A DNA stretch of 64,000 nucleotides from Actinomycetota bacterium (GTDB lineage: Bacteria > Actinomycetota > Acidimicrobiia > Acidimicrobiales > CADCSY01), in contig SIRW01000019.1 in the NCBI GenBank assembly GCA_004366205.1, positions 1-64,000 on the forward strand, written 5' to 3'. The translations under genes were made by a program, and so were the position numbers. The notes beneath the pieces were generated by a model. It ran no database searches. It was given only the letters and a program-made list of their open reading frames with translations, and had not been told where the DNA came from. Positions 51,312 to 60,123 of the stretch are shown here, in pieces (the stretch's first letter is position 1; each line of letters opens with the position of its first letter).

Positions 51312-51338
51312 GAGCCGAGGTTAGGGCCGGACCCGGCG

Positions 51339-52727
51339 TCACCCGACCTTGAGGACCTCCTCGAAGCCCTCCTGCATGCACGCGCGGAACAGCGCGCCGT
51401 CGGTGATGGCGGCGGGGTCGCTGTTGAGCCCGACCTGCACGTCCTCGCAGTAGCTGAGCAGGGTGGCGTTCAGCGCCGACCCGGTCATCGGGCCGAAGGC
51501 GAACTGCCCCTCGAGCTTGGCGCCGGCCAGGTACACGGGCATGGGCGTGCCCGGCACGTTGCTGGTGATGAAGTCGATGCCCTTCAGCATCGAGCCGAAC
51601 ACCTGCGTCGTCAGCGTCGTGGGCAACCGGTTGAGGACGCCGGCGATGGCCTCGGTGAAGTCCAGCGCGGGCTCGCTGCGCTGCTGGCGGACCAGCGCCC
51701 GGATGGCCGTCATGCGCTCGACCGGATCGGCGATGCCGACCGGGACGGCGAATCGGGCGGGCACGAACTGGTTGCCCGCCACCAGCTCGTTGTCGCCGGA
51801 GCGGATGTTGATCGGCATCGTCATCCGCAGGGCCTCGACGGGCGCACCCATCGCCTCGTGGTAGCGGCGCAGGCCTCCCGCCACGGCGGCGACGAAGGCG
51901 TCGTTGAGCTTCCCGTCGACGGTCCTGGCCGCCGCCTTCAGCCCCGACAGCGGTGCGGTGATCGTGTCGAAGCGGACGCTCAGCGACCGGTCGCGCATGA
52001 CCGGGCTCAGCGGCTCGAAGGCAGGGGCGAGCAGCCGGCCCACCGACGACGCCGCCACGACGGACCGGCGGGCGGCGTCGAGCGGATCGCGCAGCGCGGC
52101 CAGCACCTGGTCCCGCGAGCGGCGGATGAGGCCGAGCTGGCGCCGCAGCTCGTGCCCGAACGCGTCGCGCACGAGCGCCACCGGGTCGTGGTGCTCCGGC
52201 TCGGGGGCGGGCGGCAGCGGCCCGGGGTCGAAGGACGGGTCGCGCTCGAGGTCGAGCAGCATGAGCGCCATCTTCACCCCGCCCACTCCGTCGGTGACGG
52301 CGTGGTGGATCTTCTGGATCAGGGCCGACCGGCCCTCGCTGAGGCCCTCGACGACGACGAACTCCCACAGCGGCCGGGCCCGGTCGAAGCCCTGCATGGC
52401 GATGGGCTCGGCGACCCGGAGCAGGTCCTCGAGCGCCCCTGACCCGGGCGCCCGCATCCACCGGACGTGGTACGTCAGGTCGAAGCTCGGGTCGACGATC
52501 CACCGGGGCGGGGCGGCCGACAGCGGCGCCGAGACGGGCCGCTGCCGCATGCGGGGGATCAGGCGGCTGCCCCGCTCGATCTTGTCGAGGAGCCGGTCGC
52601 GCTCGGGCGACCGGTCGAGGATGGCCACGGCCGTGATCGTCGACCGCAGCACGGGGTCCTTCTCGATGTTCCAGGTGAGCGCGTCCATGTCGCTCATCCG
52701 GTCCTCGAACCGCATCTCGTCGCTCAT
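51339..52727 (-). CDS. Wax-ester synthase / diacylglycerol acyltransferase family (WS/DGAT), second copy
   Basis: 462 aa. Catalytic motif KIHHAVTDGVGGVKMAL (HHxxxDG), LNDAFVAAVAGGLRRYH, and C-terminal ALNATLLSYCEDVQVGLNSD. The start has AGGAGG 6-10 nt before the ATG at 52727. Same family as 34946-36382 but with clearly different sequence; two copies point to regular storage-lipid synthesis. It is transcribed toward GGR but each has its own apparent start signal. Confidence 0.9.
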   Translation of the reverse strand: MSDEMRFEDRMSDMDALTWNIEKDPVLRSTITAVAILDRSPERDRLLDKIERGSRLIPRMRQRPVSAPLSAAPPRWIVDPSFDLTYHVRWMRAPGSGALEDLLRVAEPIAMQGFDRARPLWEFVVVEGLSEGRSALIQKIHHAVTDGVGGVKMALMLLDLERDPSFDPGPLPPAPEPEHHDPVALVRDAFGHELRRQLGLIRRSRDQVLAALRDPLDAARRSVVAASSVGRLLAPAFEPLSPVMRDRSLSVRFDTITAPLSGLKAAARTVDGKLNDAFVAAVAGGLRRYHEAMGAPVEALRMTMPINIRSGDNELVAGNQFVPARFAVPVGIADPVERMTAIRALVRQQRSEPALDFTEAIAGVLNRLPTTLTTQVFGSMLKGIDFITSNVPGTPMPVYLAGAKLEGQFAFGPMTGSALNATLLSYCEDVQVGLNSDPAAITDGALFRACMQEGFEEVLKVG

Positions 52728-52827
52728 CGCCGACCTCCTGCCCCGTGGTGGCCCCGCGGTGGTGGACCCCGTCAGGCCCGCAGAGTGATACGACCTCCGC
52801 CCCCCGATCACCTGCAACACTCGGGGC

Positions 52828-53478
52828 ATGAGCGCCGCCAGCGTCGCCGTCCGGGGATGGGGGGTGGCGTACGCGCGGCCCGACGGAGTCCGCCTCCGGC
52901 TCACCGTGGGCGCGGTCCGGGCCGACGCCGACGCCGCCCTGGCGGACGCCACCGAGGCGGCCCGTGCCCTCGCCGCCGTCCTCGACGCGGCGGGGGTACC
53001 ACCGGCCAACCGGATCTCGTCGGGTGTGCGGGTGGGTGAGGAGCGCGAGTGGGACCGCGGCCGCTCCGTGCGGCGGGGCTTTCGGGCGGCGAGCCACGTG
53101 ACCGTGACGATCGACGAGCCCGACGCCGCCGGGCGGGTGGTGTCGGCGGCGGTCAGCGACGCCGGCGCCGACGTGGAGGGCCCCTGGTGGCTGGTCGACA
53201 GCGACAACCCCGGCCGGCTGGAGGCCTGCCGCCGGGCCGCCGAGGACGCGGCGCACCGGGCCGGCGCCTACGCCGGGGCCCTGGGCCTGCGCCTGGGTGC
53301 GGTGCTCGAGGTGCGCGAGCCCGGCGTGGGCGGCGACGGGGGCGGCCCCCACCGGGTCGAGCTGGCCATGGCGGCCAGCGGCTCGGACGTCGCTCGCGGC
53401 GAGCCCCTCGACCTCGACGCCGGCGACCTCGAGGTGACGGCGACGGTCGACGTGACCTTCGCCCTCGAGCACGGGTGA
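52828..53478 (+). CDS. SIMPL (DUF541) domain protein
   Basis: 216 aa. Pattern of the SIMPL domain: VAVRGWGVAYARPDGVRLRLTVGAVR in broken form, VLDAAGVPPANRISSGVRVGEE, FRAASHVTVTIDEPDAAGRVVSAAVSDAGADVEGP in pieces, and a C-terminal beta segment EVTATVDVTFAL. No signal peptide is seen, whereas many relatives are exported. Function unknown. One base separates its stop from the next start. Confidence 0.83.
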   Translation: MSAASVAVRGWGVAYARPDGVRLRLTVGAVRADADAALADATEAARALAAVLDAAGVPPANRISSGVRVGEEREWDRGRSVRRGFRAASHVTVTIDEPDAAGRVVSAAVSDAGADVEGPWWLVDSDNPGRLEACRRAAEDAAHRAGAYAGALGLRLGAVLEVREPGVGGDGGGPHRVELAMAASGSDVARGEPLDLDAGDLEVTATVDVTFALEHG

Positions 53479-53479
53479 C

Positions 53480-54043
53480 GTGGACCTCGGCCTGCCTCTC
53501 TCCGGTCGGCTGCTGGTCGCCACCCCGCCGCTCGTCGACCCGAACTTCGACCGCACCGTCGTGCTCGTGCTCGAGCACACCGCCGAGGGCGCCGTCGGGG
53601 TGGTCCTGAACCGGCCCAGCGACACGCCCGTCGCCGAGGCGCTGCCCGAGTGGGCGCCGCTCGCGGCCGAGCCCGCCGCGGTCTTCATCGGCGGCCCGGT
53701 GGCCGTGGGGTCGGCCATCGGCCTGGCCCTCGCCACCGGACCGATCGTGGCCGGGGAGGCCTGGGCGCCCGTCGACGGGCTGCTGGGCACGGTCGACCTG
53801 GCCCTCGATCCCGCCGACGTCGAGCCACCGGTCGAGCGCCTGCGGGTCTTCACGGGCTACGCCGGCTGGGACGCCGGCCAGCTCGAGCACGAGCTCGAGG
53901 AAGGGGCGTGGCTCGTCGCCGACGCCGCCCCCGGCGACTGCCACACCCGCGATCCGGAGGGCCTGTGGCCGGCCGTGCTCCGCCGCCAGGGGGGCAGGAC
54001 GGCGTGGCTCGCCAACTTCCCCCCCGACCCCAGGCTCAACTGA
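53480..54043 (+). CDS. YqgE/AlgH family protein
   Basis: 187 aa. Diagnostic text: SGRLLVATPPLVDPNFDRTVVLVLEHTAEGAVGVVLNRPS in broken form, then FIGGPV, GYAGWDAGQLEHELEEGAWLV and WLANFPPDPRLN. Length and fold match YqgE. The family is widespread with no settled role (AlgH affects alginate in Pseudomonas). It is cotranscribed with the SIMPL gene. Confidence 0.88.
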   Translation: MDLGLPLSGRLLVATPPLVDPNFDRTVVLVLEHTAEGAVGVVLNRPSDTPVAEALPEWAPLAAEPAAVFIGGPVAVGSAIGLALATGPIVAGEAWAPVDGLLGTVDLALDPADVEPPVERLRVFTGYAGWDAGQLEHELEEGAWLVADAAPGDCHTRDPEGLWPAVLRRQGGRTAWLANFPPDPRLN

Positions 54044-54067
54044 GGGCCCGCCGGCCGGCCTCGGCGG

Positions 54068-55708
54068 TCAGCAGTCGACGCCCTCGGCGGGACGGTAGGT
54101 GGCGTGGACCCGGTCGACCCGGCGCTCGCCGGTGGCGATGACGGTCGTGGTGCGCTCGGTGGTCACCCGCGTGCACCGGCCGGCCGACGAGCGGCTCTGG
54201 CCGCTCTGCTCAACCTCGAGGTGCTTGGTGGACCAGAGCGTGACCGTGATCGACGACGGCGTGTACGTCGGCCAGACGAGCACGCCGTAGGGCGTGTTGT
54301 TGGTGATCCGCAGGTCGGGCTTGGGGTACGACAGGGTCGCTTCGCGGCCGTAGGGGTAGCGGGAGATGTAGATCGTGTGGGCCTGGTACTCGGCGAAGTC
54401 GAGGCCTGCGAAGAAGGCGGCGTTGAACAGCGTGGTCGCGAACTGGCTCACCCCGCCGCCGATCGCCTCGGTGAACCGGCCCGCCTCGATGGCGCCGCCG
54501 GGAGCGAAGCCGTTCTCGCGGGTGCGCCGGCCGACGTGGTCGTTCACCGAGAAGGTCTGGCCCGGCTCGATGATCACGCCCCGCACGAGGTCGGCCATGC
54601 GGTGGATGTTGATGACGCGGGACTGGCCGGCGGCGAAGCTCGTGGTGAACTCGGCGACCGGCTCGCGGATGCCCAGGGCCCGGGCGTCCTCGGTGCTGCG
54701 GCGGGGTGGAACGGTCCGCAGCGGCAGCTCGATCGGCCCGGCGCGCCCCTGGAGCAGGGCGTCGTGGACGAGGCGGGCGGCGGCGGGATCGCAGCACGCC
54801 GTGCCGTCCCGCCCCGGCGTGATGCTCACGCGCCCGTTCACCAGCGTGATCCCGGCGTCGACGGGCCGGGTGCCGGCCTCGGGCAGCAGCTCCTCCATGT
54901 CGGCTTGGACAGCGCCGGCGTCGATCCGCAGCTCGAGGCCCCGGCGGGTGGCCTCGGAGCGGATCCAGCTCCGCAGCGTCTCCTGCGGCACCGACGCCGC
55001 CACGCCCCCGGCGACGACCTCGAGCGGCTGGAAGGTCAGGGCCCGGGCGCGGTCGGCCAGCCGCTCGGCGTCGAGCCGCGTGAACCGGGGCGGAACCGAC
55101 CCGGCGGCGACCTCGACCACCACCGGCAGGCGACCCGAACGGGCGGCCTCGGCGATCCCGTCGAAGACGGCGGCGGGATCGGTCCCCCGGCCCGGGCGCC
55201 CGTCGACGACGGTGATCTCCCCGCCCTCGCCGGTGATTGAGGGCTCCCGGGGGACGCGGGTGCGGGCCGGATCCCGCTCGGTGACCAAGGCGTGCACGGC
55301 GCCGTAGCTGGCCGTCACCCGCACCGGTGCGGTGCGGGGCCGGGTGAGCGATGCGAGCCAGTCCAGGGGGCGGACGGTCACCGCGCCCCGGCGCCCGACC
55401 TCCAGGGCCGCGGCGATGGTGGCGGCCTCGTCGACGCGCAGGTCGATCTCGGTGCCGTCGAGCGTGAACGAGCCCCCGGGCGTGTCGACCCGCACGACGC
55501 CCTCGGCGAAGCGCCCGGCGACCTCGGCGACGATCGGCCCGAGCTCGGCCTCGGTCAGCCCCCCGACGGGGATCCCGGCGAGCTCGGTGTTGCGGGCGAC
55601 CTTCCCGTCCGAGGCGCGCTCGTCCACGGCCCAGGCCACGCCGACGCCCAGCGCCAGGACGAGGGGGAGGGCCAGCACGAACAGCACGATCCGCTGCCAC
55701 CGGCGCAC
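54068..55708 (-). CDS. VanW family protein with peptidoglycan-binding-like domains
   Basis: 546 aa. Signal anchor at 7-28 (IVLFVLALPLVLALGVGVAWA in broken form), two YoaR/PG_binding_4-like modules (about 40-150 and 180-290), and the VanW domain near 350-480 with FSVNDHVGRRTRENGFAPGGAI, GGGVSQFATTLFNAAFFAG and ITNNTPYGVLVW. Known for a wall-linked fold without proven enzyme activity. Presence of VanW alone does not indicate vancomycin resistance. It ends 25 bp from the convergent YqgE stop. Confidence 0.86.
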   Translation of the reverse strand: MRRWQRIVLFVLALPLVLALGVGVAWAVDERASDGKVARNTELAGIPVGGLTEAELGPIVAEVAGRFAEGVVRVDTPGGSFTLDGTEIDLRVDEAATIAAALEVGRRGAVTVRPLDWLASLTRPRTAPVRVTASYGAVHALVTERDPARTRVPREPSITGEGGEITVVDGRPGRGTDPAAVFDGIAEAARSGRLPVVVEVAAGSVPPRFTRLDAERLADRARALTFQPLEVVAGGVAASVPQETLRSWIRSEATRRGLELRIDAGAVQADMEELLPEAGTRPVDAGITLVNGRVSITPGRDGTACCDPAAARLVHDALLQGRAGPIELPLRTVPPRRSTEDARALGIREPVAEFTTSFAAGQSRVINIHRMADLVRGVIIEPGQTFSVNDHVGRRTRENGFAPGGAIEAGRFTEAIGGGVSQFATTLFNAAFFAGLDFAEYQAHTIYISRYPYGREATLSYPKPDLRITNNTPYGVLVWPTYTPSSITVTLWSTKHLEVEQSGQSRSSAGRCTRVTTERTTTVIATGERRVDRVHATYRPAEGVDC

Positions 55709-55781
55709 GGCACAGGTTCGCGCGCGCCGGGTGCTGGACCCCAGTCACCTCCAGCGGCGGCCGGCGGGCCGGGCGGGTCCG

Positions 55782-56441
55782 TCAGAAAAGCGTCATCTCG
55801 GCCCGCTCCACGCCGCGGAGGGCGTCGTAGTCGAGCTCGACCCAGCCGATGCCCCGGGACTCGGCCAGCACCCGGGCCTGGGGCTTCACCACCTGGGCCG
55901 CCAGAACCCCCCGCACGGGCCGCAGGCTGGGGTCGAGCGCGAGCCGTTCGAGGTAGCGGGCCAGCTGCTCCACGCCGTCGATCTCGCCCCGCCGCTTCAC
56001 CTCGACTGCGACGGCGGCGCCCTCGGCATCGCGGCACAGCAGGTCGACGGGCCCGATGTCGGTGGGGTGCTCGCGACGCACGAGCCGCCAGCCGCGGCCC
56101 AGCACGGTCACGTCGGCGGCGAGCAGCTCCTGCAGGTGCGCCTCGACCCCGTCCTTCTCGAGGCCGGGATCGCGGCCGAGCTCGACGCTGGTGTCGGAGT
56201 GGACCTCGGTCATGGTGATCGTGAGGCGCTCGCCCTTGTCGTTGGTGACCGTCCAGGTGCCGTCGCCCTCGACGAGGCGGTTCGGCGCGTTCATCCAGTT
56301 GAGCGGCTTGTAGGCGCCGCCGTCGGCGTGGATGGCGACGCACCCGTCGGCCTTCACCATGATCAGCCGGGTCGCGAGCGGGAGGTGGGCCTGGAGCCGC
56401 CCCTGGTAGTCGACCGAGCAGGTGGCCACGACCAGCCGCAT
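55782..56441 (-). CDS. nucS: Mismatch-specific endonuclease NucS (EndoMS)
   Basis: 219 aa. The actinobacterial/archaeal NucS pattern is clear: N-terminal DNA-binding domain ([24 protein letters not shown] in broken form, PLNWMNAPN), then the nuclease core with [12 protein letters not shown] and [22 protein letters not shown] in broken form. NucS cuts mismatched DNA on both strands and replaces MutS-MutL repair in mycobacteria. The C terminus ends EMTLF, like the beta-clamp tail known in NucS. TACCCT (56450-56455, minus strand) lies 8 nt before the ATG. The Mug fusion at 28360 is a further mismatch enzyme. Confidence 0.93.
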   Translation of the reverse strand: MRLVVATCSVDYQGRLQAHLPLATRLIMVKADGCVAIHADGGAYKPLNWMNAPNRLVEGDGTWTVTNDKGERLTITMTEVHSDTSVELGRDPGLEKDGVEAHLQELLAADVTVLGRGWRLVRREHPTDIGPVDLLCRDAEGAAVAVEVKRRGEIDGVEQLARYLERLALDPSLRPVRGVLAAQVVKPQARVLAESRGIGWVELDYDALRGVERAEMTLF

Positions 56442-56481
56442 GCCGGCCGAGGGTAGCCGAGCGCGCCGGGCGGCCCGGCGA

Positions 56482-58140
56482 CTACGAGCGGCGCGGGAGG
56501 CCGGGCAGCCGCCGGCTGCGCCGCTCGGCGCGCCGCTCCTCGAAGCGCGAGCGGATGACGGCGCGGCGCTCCTGGAGCTGGCGGTGGGTGATCGACTCGA
56601 CGCTCGAGTCCAGGCCCATCGACGCCTTCATGCCCTCGAGGTCGACCTCCACGGTGCGGGGATCGAGGCCGGCGTCGCGGGTCAGCTGCTCGGCGTGACG
56701 GGTGGCGAAGTGCCGGGCGATGTGGGCGATCTCGGCGAACAGGTCGAGGTCGGGGGCCAGGCGGGCGATGGCGCCGTCGAGGAACACCAGGTTCTTGATG
56801 AAGAGCATGAGCTCCTTGGGCATGCGGGCGCCGTAGCCCAGCAGCGCCTTGATGACCTCGCGGATCTCGCCGACGAGCTCGTCGGGGCTCATCGTCGTCG
56901 GGTCCTTGACGGGCTGGTCGAGGCGCAGGTCCCGGATCAGGGCGTCGAAGTCGGTGTCCTCGGGGAGGGCGCCGAGGTCGACGAGCGCCTCGAGCTGCGT
57001 CCGCAGGTCGTTGGCGATGCCGCCCATGAGCAGGCGCAGGAAGGCGATGCGGCGGCGCTCGTCGAGCCGGCCGGTGATGCCGTAGTCCAGCAGCGCCGTG
57101 CGGTTGTCGGGCAGGACGAACAGGTTGCCGCCGTGCAGGTCGCCGTGGAAGACGCCGGCGAGCATGGCGCCCTCGAGGAAGGCGATCATGCCGGTCCGCA
57201 CGACCGCCTCGGTGTCGAGGCCGGCGTCGCGCATGCCGGCCACGTCGTCGAACGCGAAGCCCGACAGGCGCTCCATGACGAGCACCCGCCGGGTGACGAG
57301 GGTGGGATGGGGGCGGGGCACCACGAACGTGCGCTGGTCGAGGCCGGCGAGCATCGACGCCACGTCGAGCATGTTCTGGGCCTCGAGGCGGAAGTCGAGC
57401 TCCTCGCTGATCGTGTCGGCGAACAGCTCCACCAGGGCGGGAGGGTTGGCGAGCGCCGCCACCGGGATGCGGCCCACGAGCATCGGTGCCAGCCACGCCA
57501 TGACGCGCAGGTCGCGCTTGACCACCTGGGCCACGGCCGGGCGCTGCACCTTCACCACGACCTCCTCGCCCGTGCGGAGCACGGCGGCGTGGACCTGGGC
57601 GATGGAGGCGGCGGCCAGGGGCTCGCGGTCGAAGGACGAGAACACCGACTCGAGCGGCGCCGCCAGGTCGGACTCGACCACCCGGCGCACGGCGGTGAAC
57701 GGCTCGGGCGGCACCTGGTCCCGGCACTTCTTGAACTCCTCGACGAGCTCGACGGGGAACAAGCCCTCGCCCGAGGAGATGATCTGCCCCAGCTTGATGT
57801 AGGTCGGCCCCAGCTGCTCGGCGGCGATCCGCAGCCGGCGGGAGAGCCCGGCCCGGGACGCGGCGCCGCCCCGGCGGCGGTCGGTCACCGACCACACGGC
57901 CACCGGCACCAGCAGGTGGCGGACGACCCGGGCCATGCGGGCTCCCGGTGGGAGCCGCCGCGGCCGGGTGAGCTCGGGCACCTCCCGCTTCACCCGCGCC
58001 CGGAGGGCGTCGACGTCGCGCCGCCACGGCATCCGCTCGGGCTCGACGAGCCACGGGGCGCGGTTGCTGAACGTGCCGAGGTCGAGGTCCGCCGGGGCGG
58101 GTGGGTCCGTCTGGTCGGTGCTGGCGCTCACGGCGGCCAT
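56482..58140 (-). CDS. ABC1 (AarF/UbiB) atypical kinase
   Basis: 552 aa. The KxGQ motif reads [20 protein letters not shown], then [26 protein letters not shown] (Ala-rich loop and Lys), [27 protein letters not shown] (catalytic Asp) and [10 protein letters not shown] (DYG in place of DFG). A basic C-terminal tail follows. UbiB-type proteins support isoprenoid-quinone synthesis through ATPase activity, which would fit the menaquinone-linked genes. Divergent from the PEP-mobile-domain gene with an operator palindrome between. Confidence 0.87.
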   Translation of the reverse strand: MAAVSASTDQTDPPAPADLDLGTFSNRAPWLVEPERMPWRRDVDALRARVKREVPELTRPRRLPPGARMARVVRHLLVPVAVWSVTDRRRGGAASRAGLSRRLRIAAEQLGPTYIKLGQIISSGEGLFPVELVEEFKKCRDQVPPEPFTAVRRVVESDLAAPLESVFSSFDREPLAAASIAQVHAAVLRTGEEVVVKVQRPAVAQVVKRDLRVMAWLAPMLVGRIPVAALANPPALVELFADTISEELDFRLEAQNMLDVASMLAGLDQRTFVVPRPHPTLVTRRVLVMERLSGFAFDDVAGMRDAGLDTEAVVRTGMIAFLEGAMLAGVFHGDLHGGNLFVLPDNRTALLDYGITGRLDERRRIAFLRLLMGGIANDLRTQLEALVDLGALPEDTDFDALIRDLRLDQPVKDPTTMSPDELVGEIREVIKALLGYGARMPKELMLFIKNLVFLDGAIARLAPDLDLFAEIAHIARHFATRHAEQLTRDAGLDPRTVEVDLEGMKASMGLDSSVESITHRQLQERRAVIRSRFEERRAERRSRRLPGLPRRS

Positions 58141-58154
58141 TCTGGACGAGGGCG

Positions 58155-58173
58155 TATGCTGACGTCGCCGTCA
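58155..58173 (+). promoter_or_regulatory. Promoter and TGAC-N6-GTCA palindrome between the ABC1 kinase and PEP-mobile genes
   Basis: -10 TATGCT (58155-58160) overlaps the first base of TGACGTCGCCGTCA (58160-58173), so a bound dimer would cover the transcription start of the 58210 gene. Spacing of the palindrome equals those at 23400, 46259 and 48511. Confidence 0.6.
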
Positions 58174-58209
58174 GCCGGTGCGGGCGGGCGGGGAGAAGGG
58201 GGGTACGTG

Positions 58210-59961
58210 ATGGTCGACGTTCCGACGCGCTGGGTCGTGGACAACCCGCCGAGCGAGCGCTACCCGCTCTACACCCGGGCGAACGTGGGCGAGGTGTTCC
58301 CCGACCCGGTGACCCCTCTGTCGTGGACCCTCGCCGGGGCGCCCGGCGCCGAGCACGGCTGGCGCGACGCCTGGGAGCGCTTCGGCGCGTTCGACCGGTC
58401 GGAGTTCGCCGACGACAACCTCGAGATCCTCGGCGTCTTCGGCGGGTACTGCTACCTGAACGTCTCGCTGGCGCGCATCTTCGGCGTGCGCACCCCGGGC
58501 CTCACCCCCGAGATGATCGACTACCAGTTCTTCGGCGAGCAGCCCGGCCTGGCCCCGTACGAGGACGAGGCCCGACCTACCGACGAGAGCCCGGCCCACA
58601 CCGAGCGCATCCAGCAGACCCTGCAGTGGATCCTCACGACCCCGGACCTCCCCGAGCTCGAGGAGGAGCAGCGCCTGGTCGCCAGGCTGCGCGCCGAGCG
58701 CCCCGACATCGGCTCGCTCTCGAACAGCGAGCTCGTCTCCCGCACCCGCGCTCTCACCGACGCCCACTTCCGGCGCCAGTTCGGCCAGCACCTGTTCGTC
58801 ACCTACGCCGCCACCGTGCCCACCGGGATCATCCAGCAGGTTTGCAACGAGATCGGCGAGCCGACCATGGCCATGAAGCTGATCGCCGGGTTCGGGGGCG
58901 TCGACTCGGCCGAGCCGTCGTGGGCCATGTGGGCGCTCGGCCGGATGGTGGCTGGCTCCAAGGCCCTGACCGCGGCCTTCGACGGGGGTGTGGAGGGCCT
59001 GCTCGACCGGCTGCGGGCGTCCGAGGACCCCGACGCCGAGCGCTTCCTGGCCGGCTTCGACGACTTCCTCTACAAGTACGGCTCACGGGGCCAGAACGAG
59101 TGGGAGATGCGCCAGCCTTCGTGGGAGGTCCGGCCCGCCCTGGCGCTGGCGGCGATCGACCGCATGCGGTTCGCCCCGGCCGCCGAGTCGCCCGAGGCGC
59201 ACCGCACGAAGCTCGCCGCCGAGCGTGAGCAGCTCGGCGCGGCGGTCCTCGCGAAGCTCGAGGGCAACCCCGAGGCGCACGGCCAGTTCCAGGCCGCCCT
59301 GCATGCCGCGAGCGTGTTCCTGCCCGGCCGCGAGCGCAGCAAGACCAACGTCATCCGCATGATCAACGAGGCCCGCATGCTGATGGGTGAGCTGGGCCAG
59401 CGGATGGTCGAGGCGGGCCACTTCGACCAGCCCGGCAACTTCGCCATGCTGACCAACGAGGAGCTCGACGACTTCCTCGCCGACCCCGCCGCCTTCGCCG
59501 CCACCGTGCGCGAGCGGGAGGCGGGCTACGCCGCCCTCGAGGAGCGGGTGCCGCCGTTCGTGCTCGACAGCCGCAAGGGGCTCAGCACGCCCCCCGAGTG
59601 GCGGCTGCGCACCGACAGCGACGTGCAGAAGGCGGGTTCGGGCGATCAGCTCGCCGGGATCCCGGGGTGCCCGGGGCAGGCGACGGGGCGGGCCCGGGTG
59701 GTGCTCGACCCCTCCGACCCGTCGGCCCTCGAGCCCGGCGACATCCTGGTGGCGCCCATCACCGACCCGGCGTGGACGCCGCTGTTCGTGCCGGCAGCCG
59801 CCGTGGTCGTCGACGTCGGCGCGCAGCTGAGCCACGCCGTGATCGTGAGCCGCGAGCTCGGCATCCCGTGCGTCGTTTCGGTCACCGACGGCACCCGGCG
59901 CATCCCCGACGGGGCGTCGCTGACCGTCGACGGCACCACCGGCACGATCACCGTCCACTGA
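58210..59961 (+). CDS. PEP-utilising enzyme mobile-domain protein lacking an ATP-grasp domain
   Basis: 583 aa. Residues 1-480 match the central (substrate-binding) region of rifampin-phosphotransferase/PEP-synthase-like proteins: RYPLYTRANVGEVFPDPVTPLSW in broken form, MIDYQFFGEQPGLAPY, YKYGSRGQNEWEMRQPSWEVRP in broken form. Residues 500-583 form the swivelling phospho-His domain: GQATGRARVVLDP, ILVAPITDPAWTPLFV, and QLSHAVIVSRELGIPCVVSV with the catalytic His. The N-terminal ATP-grasp part of complete enzymes is absent and no partner gene lies nearby. ATG follows GGGGGG. Role unknown. Confidence 0.8.
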   Translation: MVDVPTRWVVDNPPSERYPLYTRANVGEVFPDPVTPLSWTLAGAPGAEHGWRDAWERFGAFDRSEFADDNLEILGVFGGYCYLNVSLARIFGVRTPGLTPEMIDYQFFGEQPGLAPYEDEARPTDESPAHTERIQQTLQWILTTPDLPELEEEQRLVARLRAERPDIGSLSNSELVSRTRALTDAHFRRQFGQHLFVTYAATVPTGIIQQVCNEIGEPTMAMKLIAGFGGVDSAEPSWAMWALGRMVAGSKALTAAFDGGVEGLLDRLRASEDPDAERFLAGFDDFLYKYGSRGQNEWEMRQPSWEVRPALALAAIDRMRFAPAAESPEAHRTKLAAEREQLGAAVLAKLEGNPEAHGQFQAALHAASVFLPGRERSKTNVIRMINEARMLMGELGQRMVEAGHFDQPGNFAMLTNEELDDFLADPAAFAATVREREAGYAALEERVPPFVLDSRKGLSTPPEWRLRTDSDVQKAGSGDQLAGIPGCPGQATGRARVVLDPSDPSALEPGDILVAPITDPAWTPLFVPAAAVVVDVGAQLSHAVIVSRELGIPCVVSVTDGTRRIPDGASLTVDGTTGTITVH

Positions 59962-59993
59962 CCCGCCGACCATCCCGGCACCCGCCGCCCGGC

Positions 59994-60107
59994 GGTTCTG
60001 GGTGCCTGTGGTCTCGCGCTGGTGAGACCTGACCCACCCAGAACCGGCTCGCGGCGGTTCTGGGTGCCTGTGGTCTCGCGCTGGTGAGACCTGACCCACC
60101 CAGAACC
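59994..60107. repeat. TTCTGGG-family hairpin, two tandem copies at 62-bp period
   Basis: Unit 1 is 59994-60045 and unit 2 is 60056-60107, starting exactly 62 bp apart and identical over the units. Each has an outer stem GGTTCTGGGTG/CACCCAGAACC and an inner GGTCTCGC/GTGAGACC stem (one G-T pair) with a 4-nt loop. It lies between the convergent ends of the PEP-mobile-domain and enoyl-CoA hydratase genes. Same skeleton and same 62-bp period as 33448-33560. Confidence 0.9.
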
Positions 60108-60123
60108 GGGGGAAGCGGGCGGG

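Noticed and set aside
54068..55708. VanW gene as a sign of vancomycin resistance
   Set aside because: No vanHAX or vanRS genes; VanW-domain proteins are widespread in wall biology.
56422..58200. Long open frames antisense to the ABC1 kinase and many other genes
   Set aside because: In DNA this GC-rich, stop codons are rare in antisense frames; the translated text is Arg/Gly/His-rich without family motifs and conflicts with clear genes.
56482..59961. ABC1 kinase as the phosphate donor for the PEP-mobile-domain protein
   Set aside because: They are divergent, not cotranscribed, and ABC1 proteins are not known to phosphorylate such His domains.
33448..60107. Tandem repeats as a CRISPR array
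   Set aside because: Only two units per locus, each self-complementary over its length, no spacers of even length and no cas genes.
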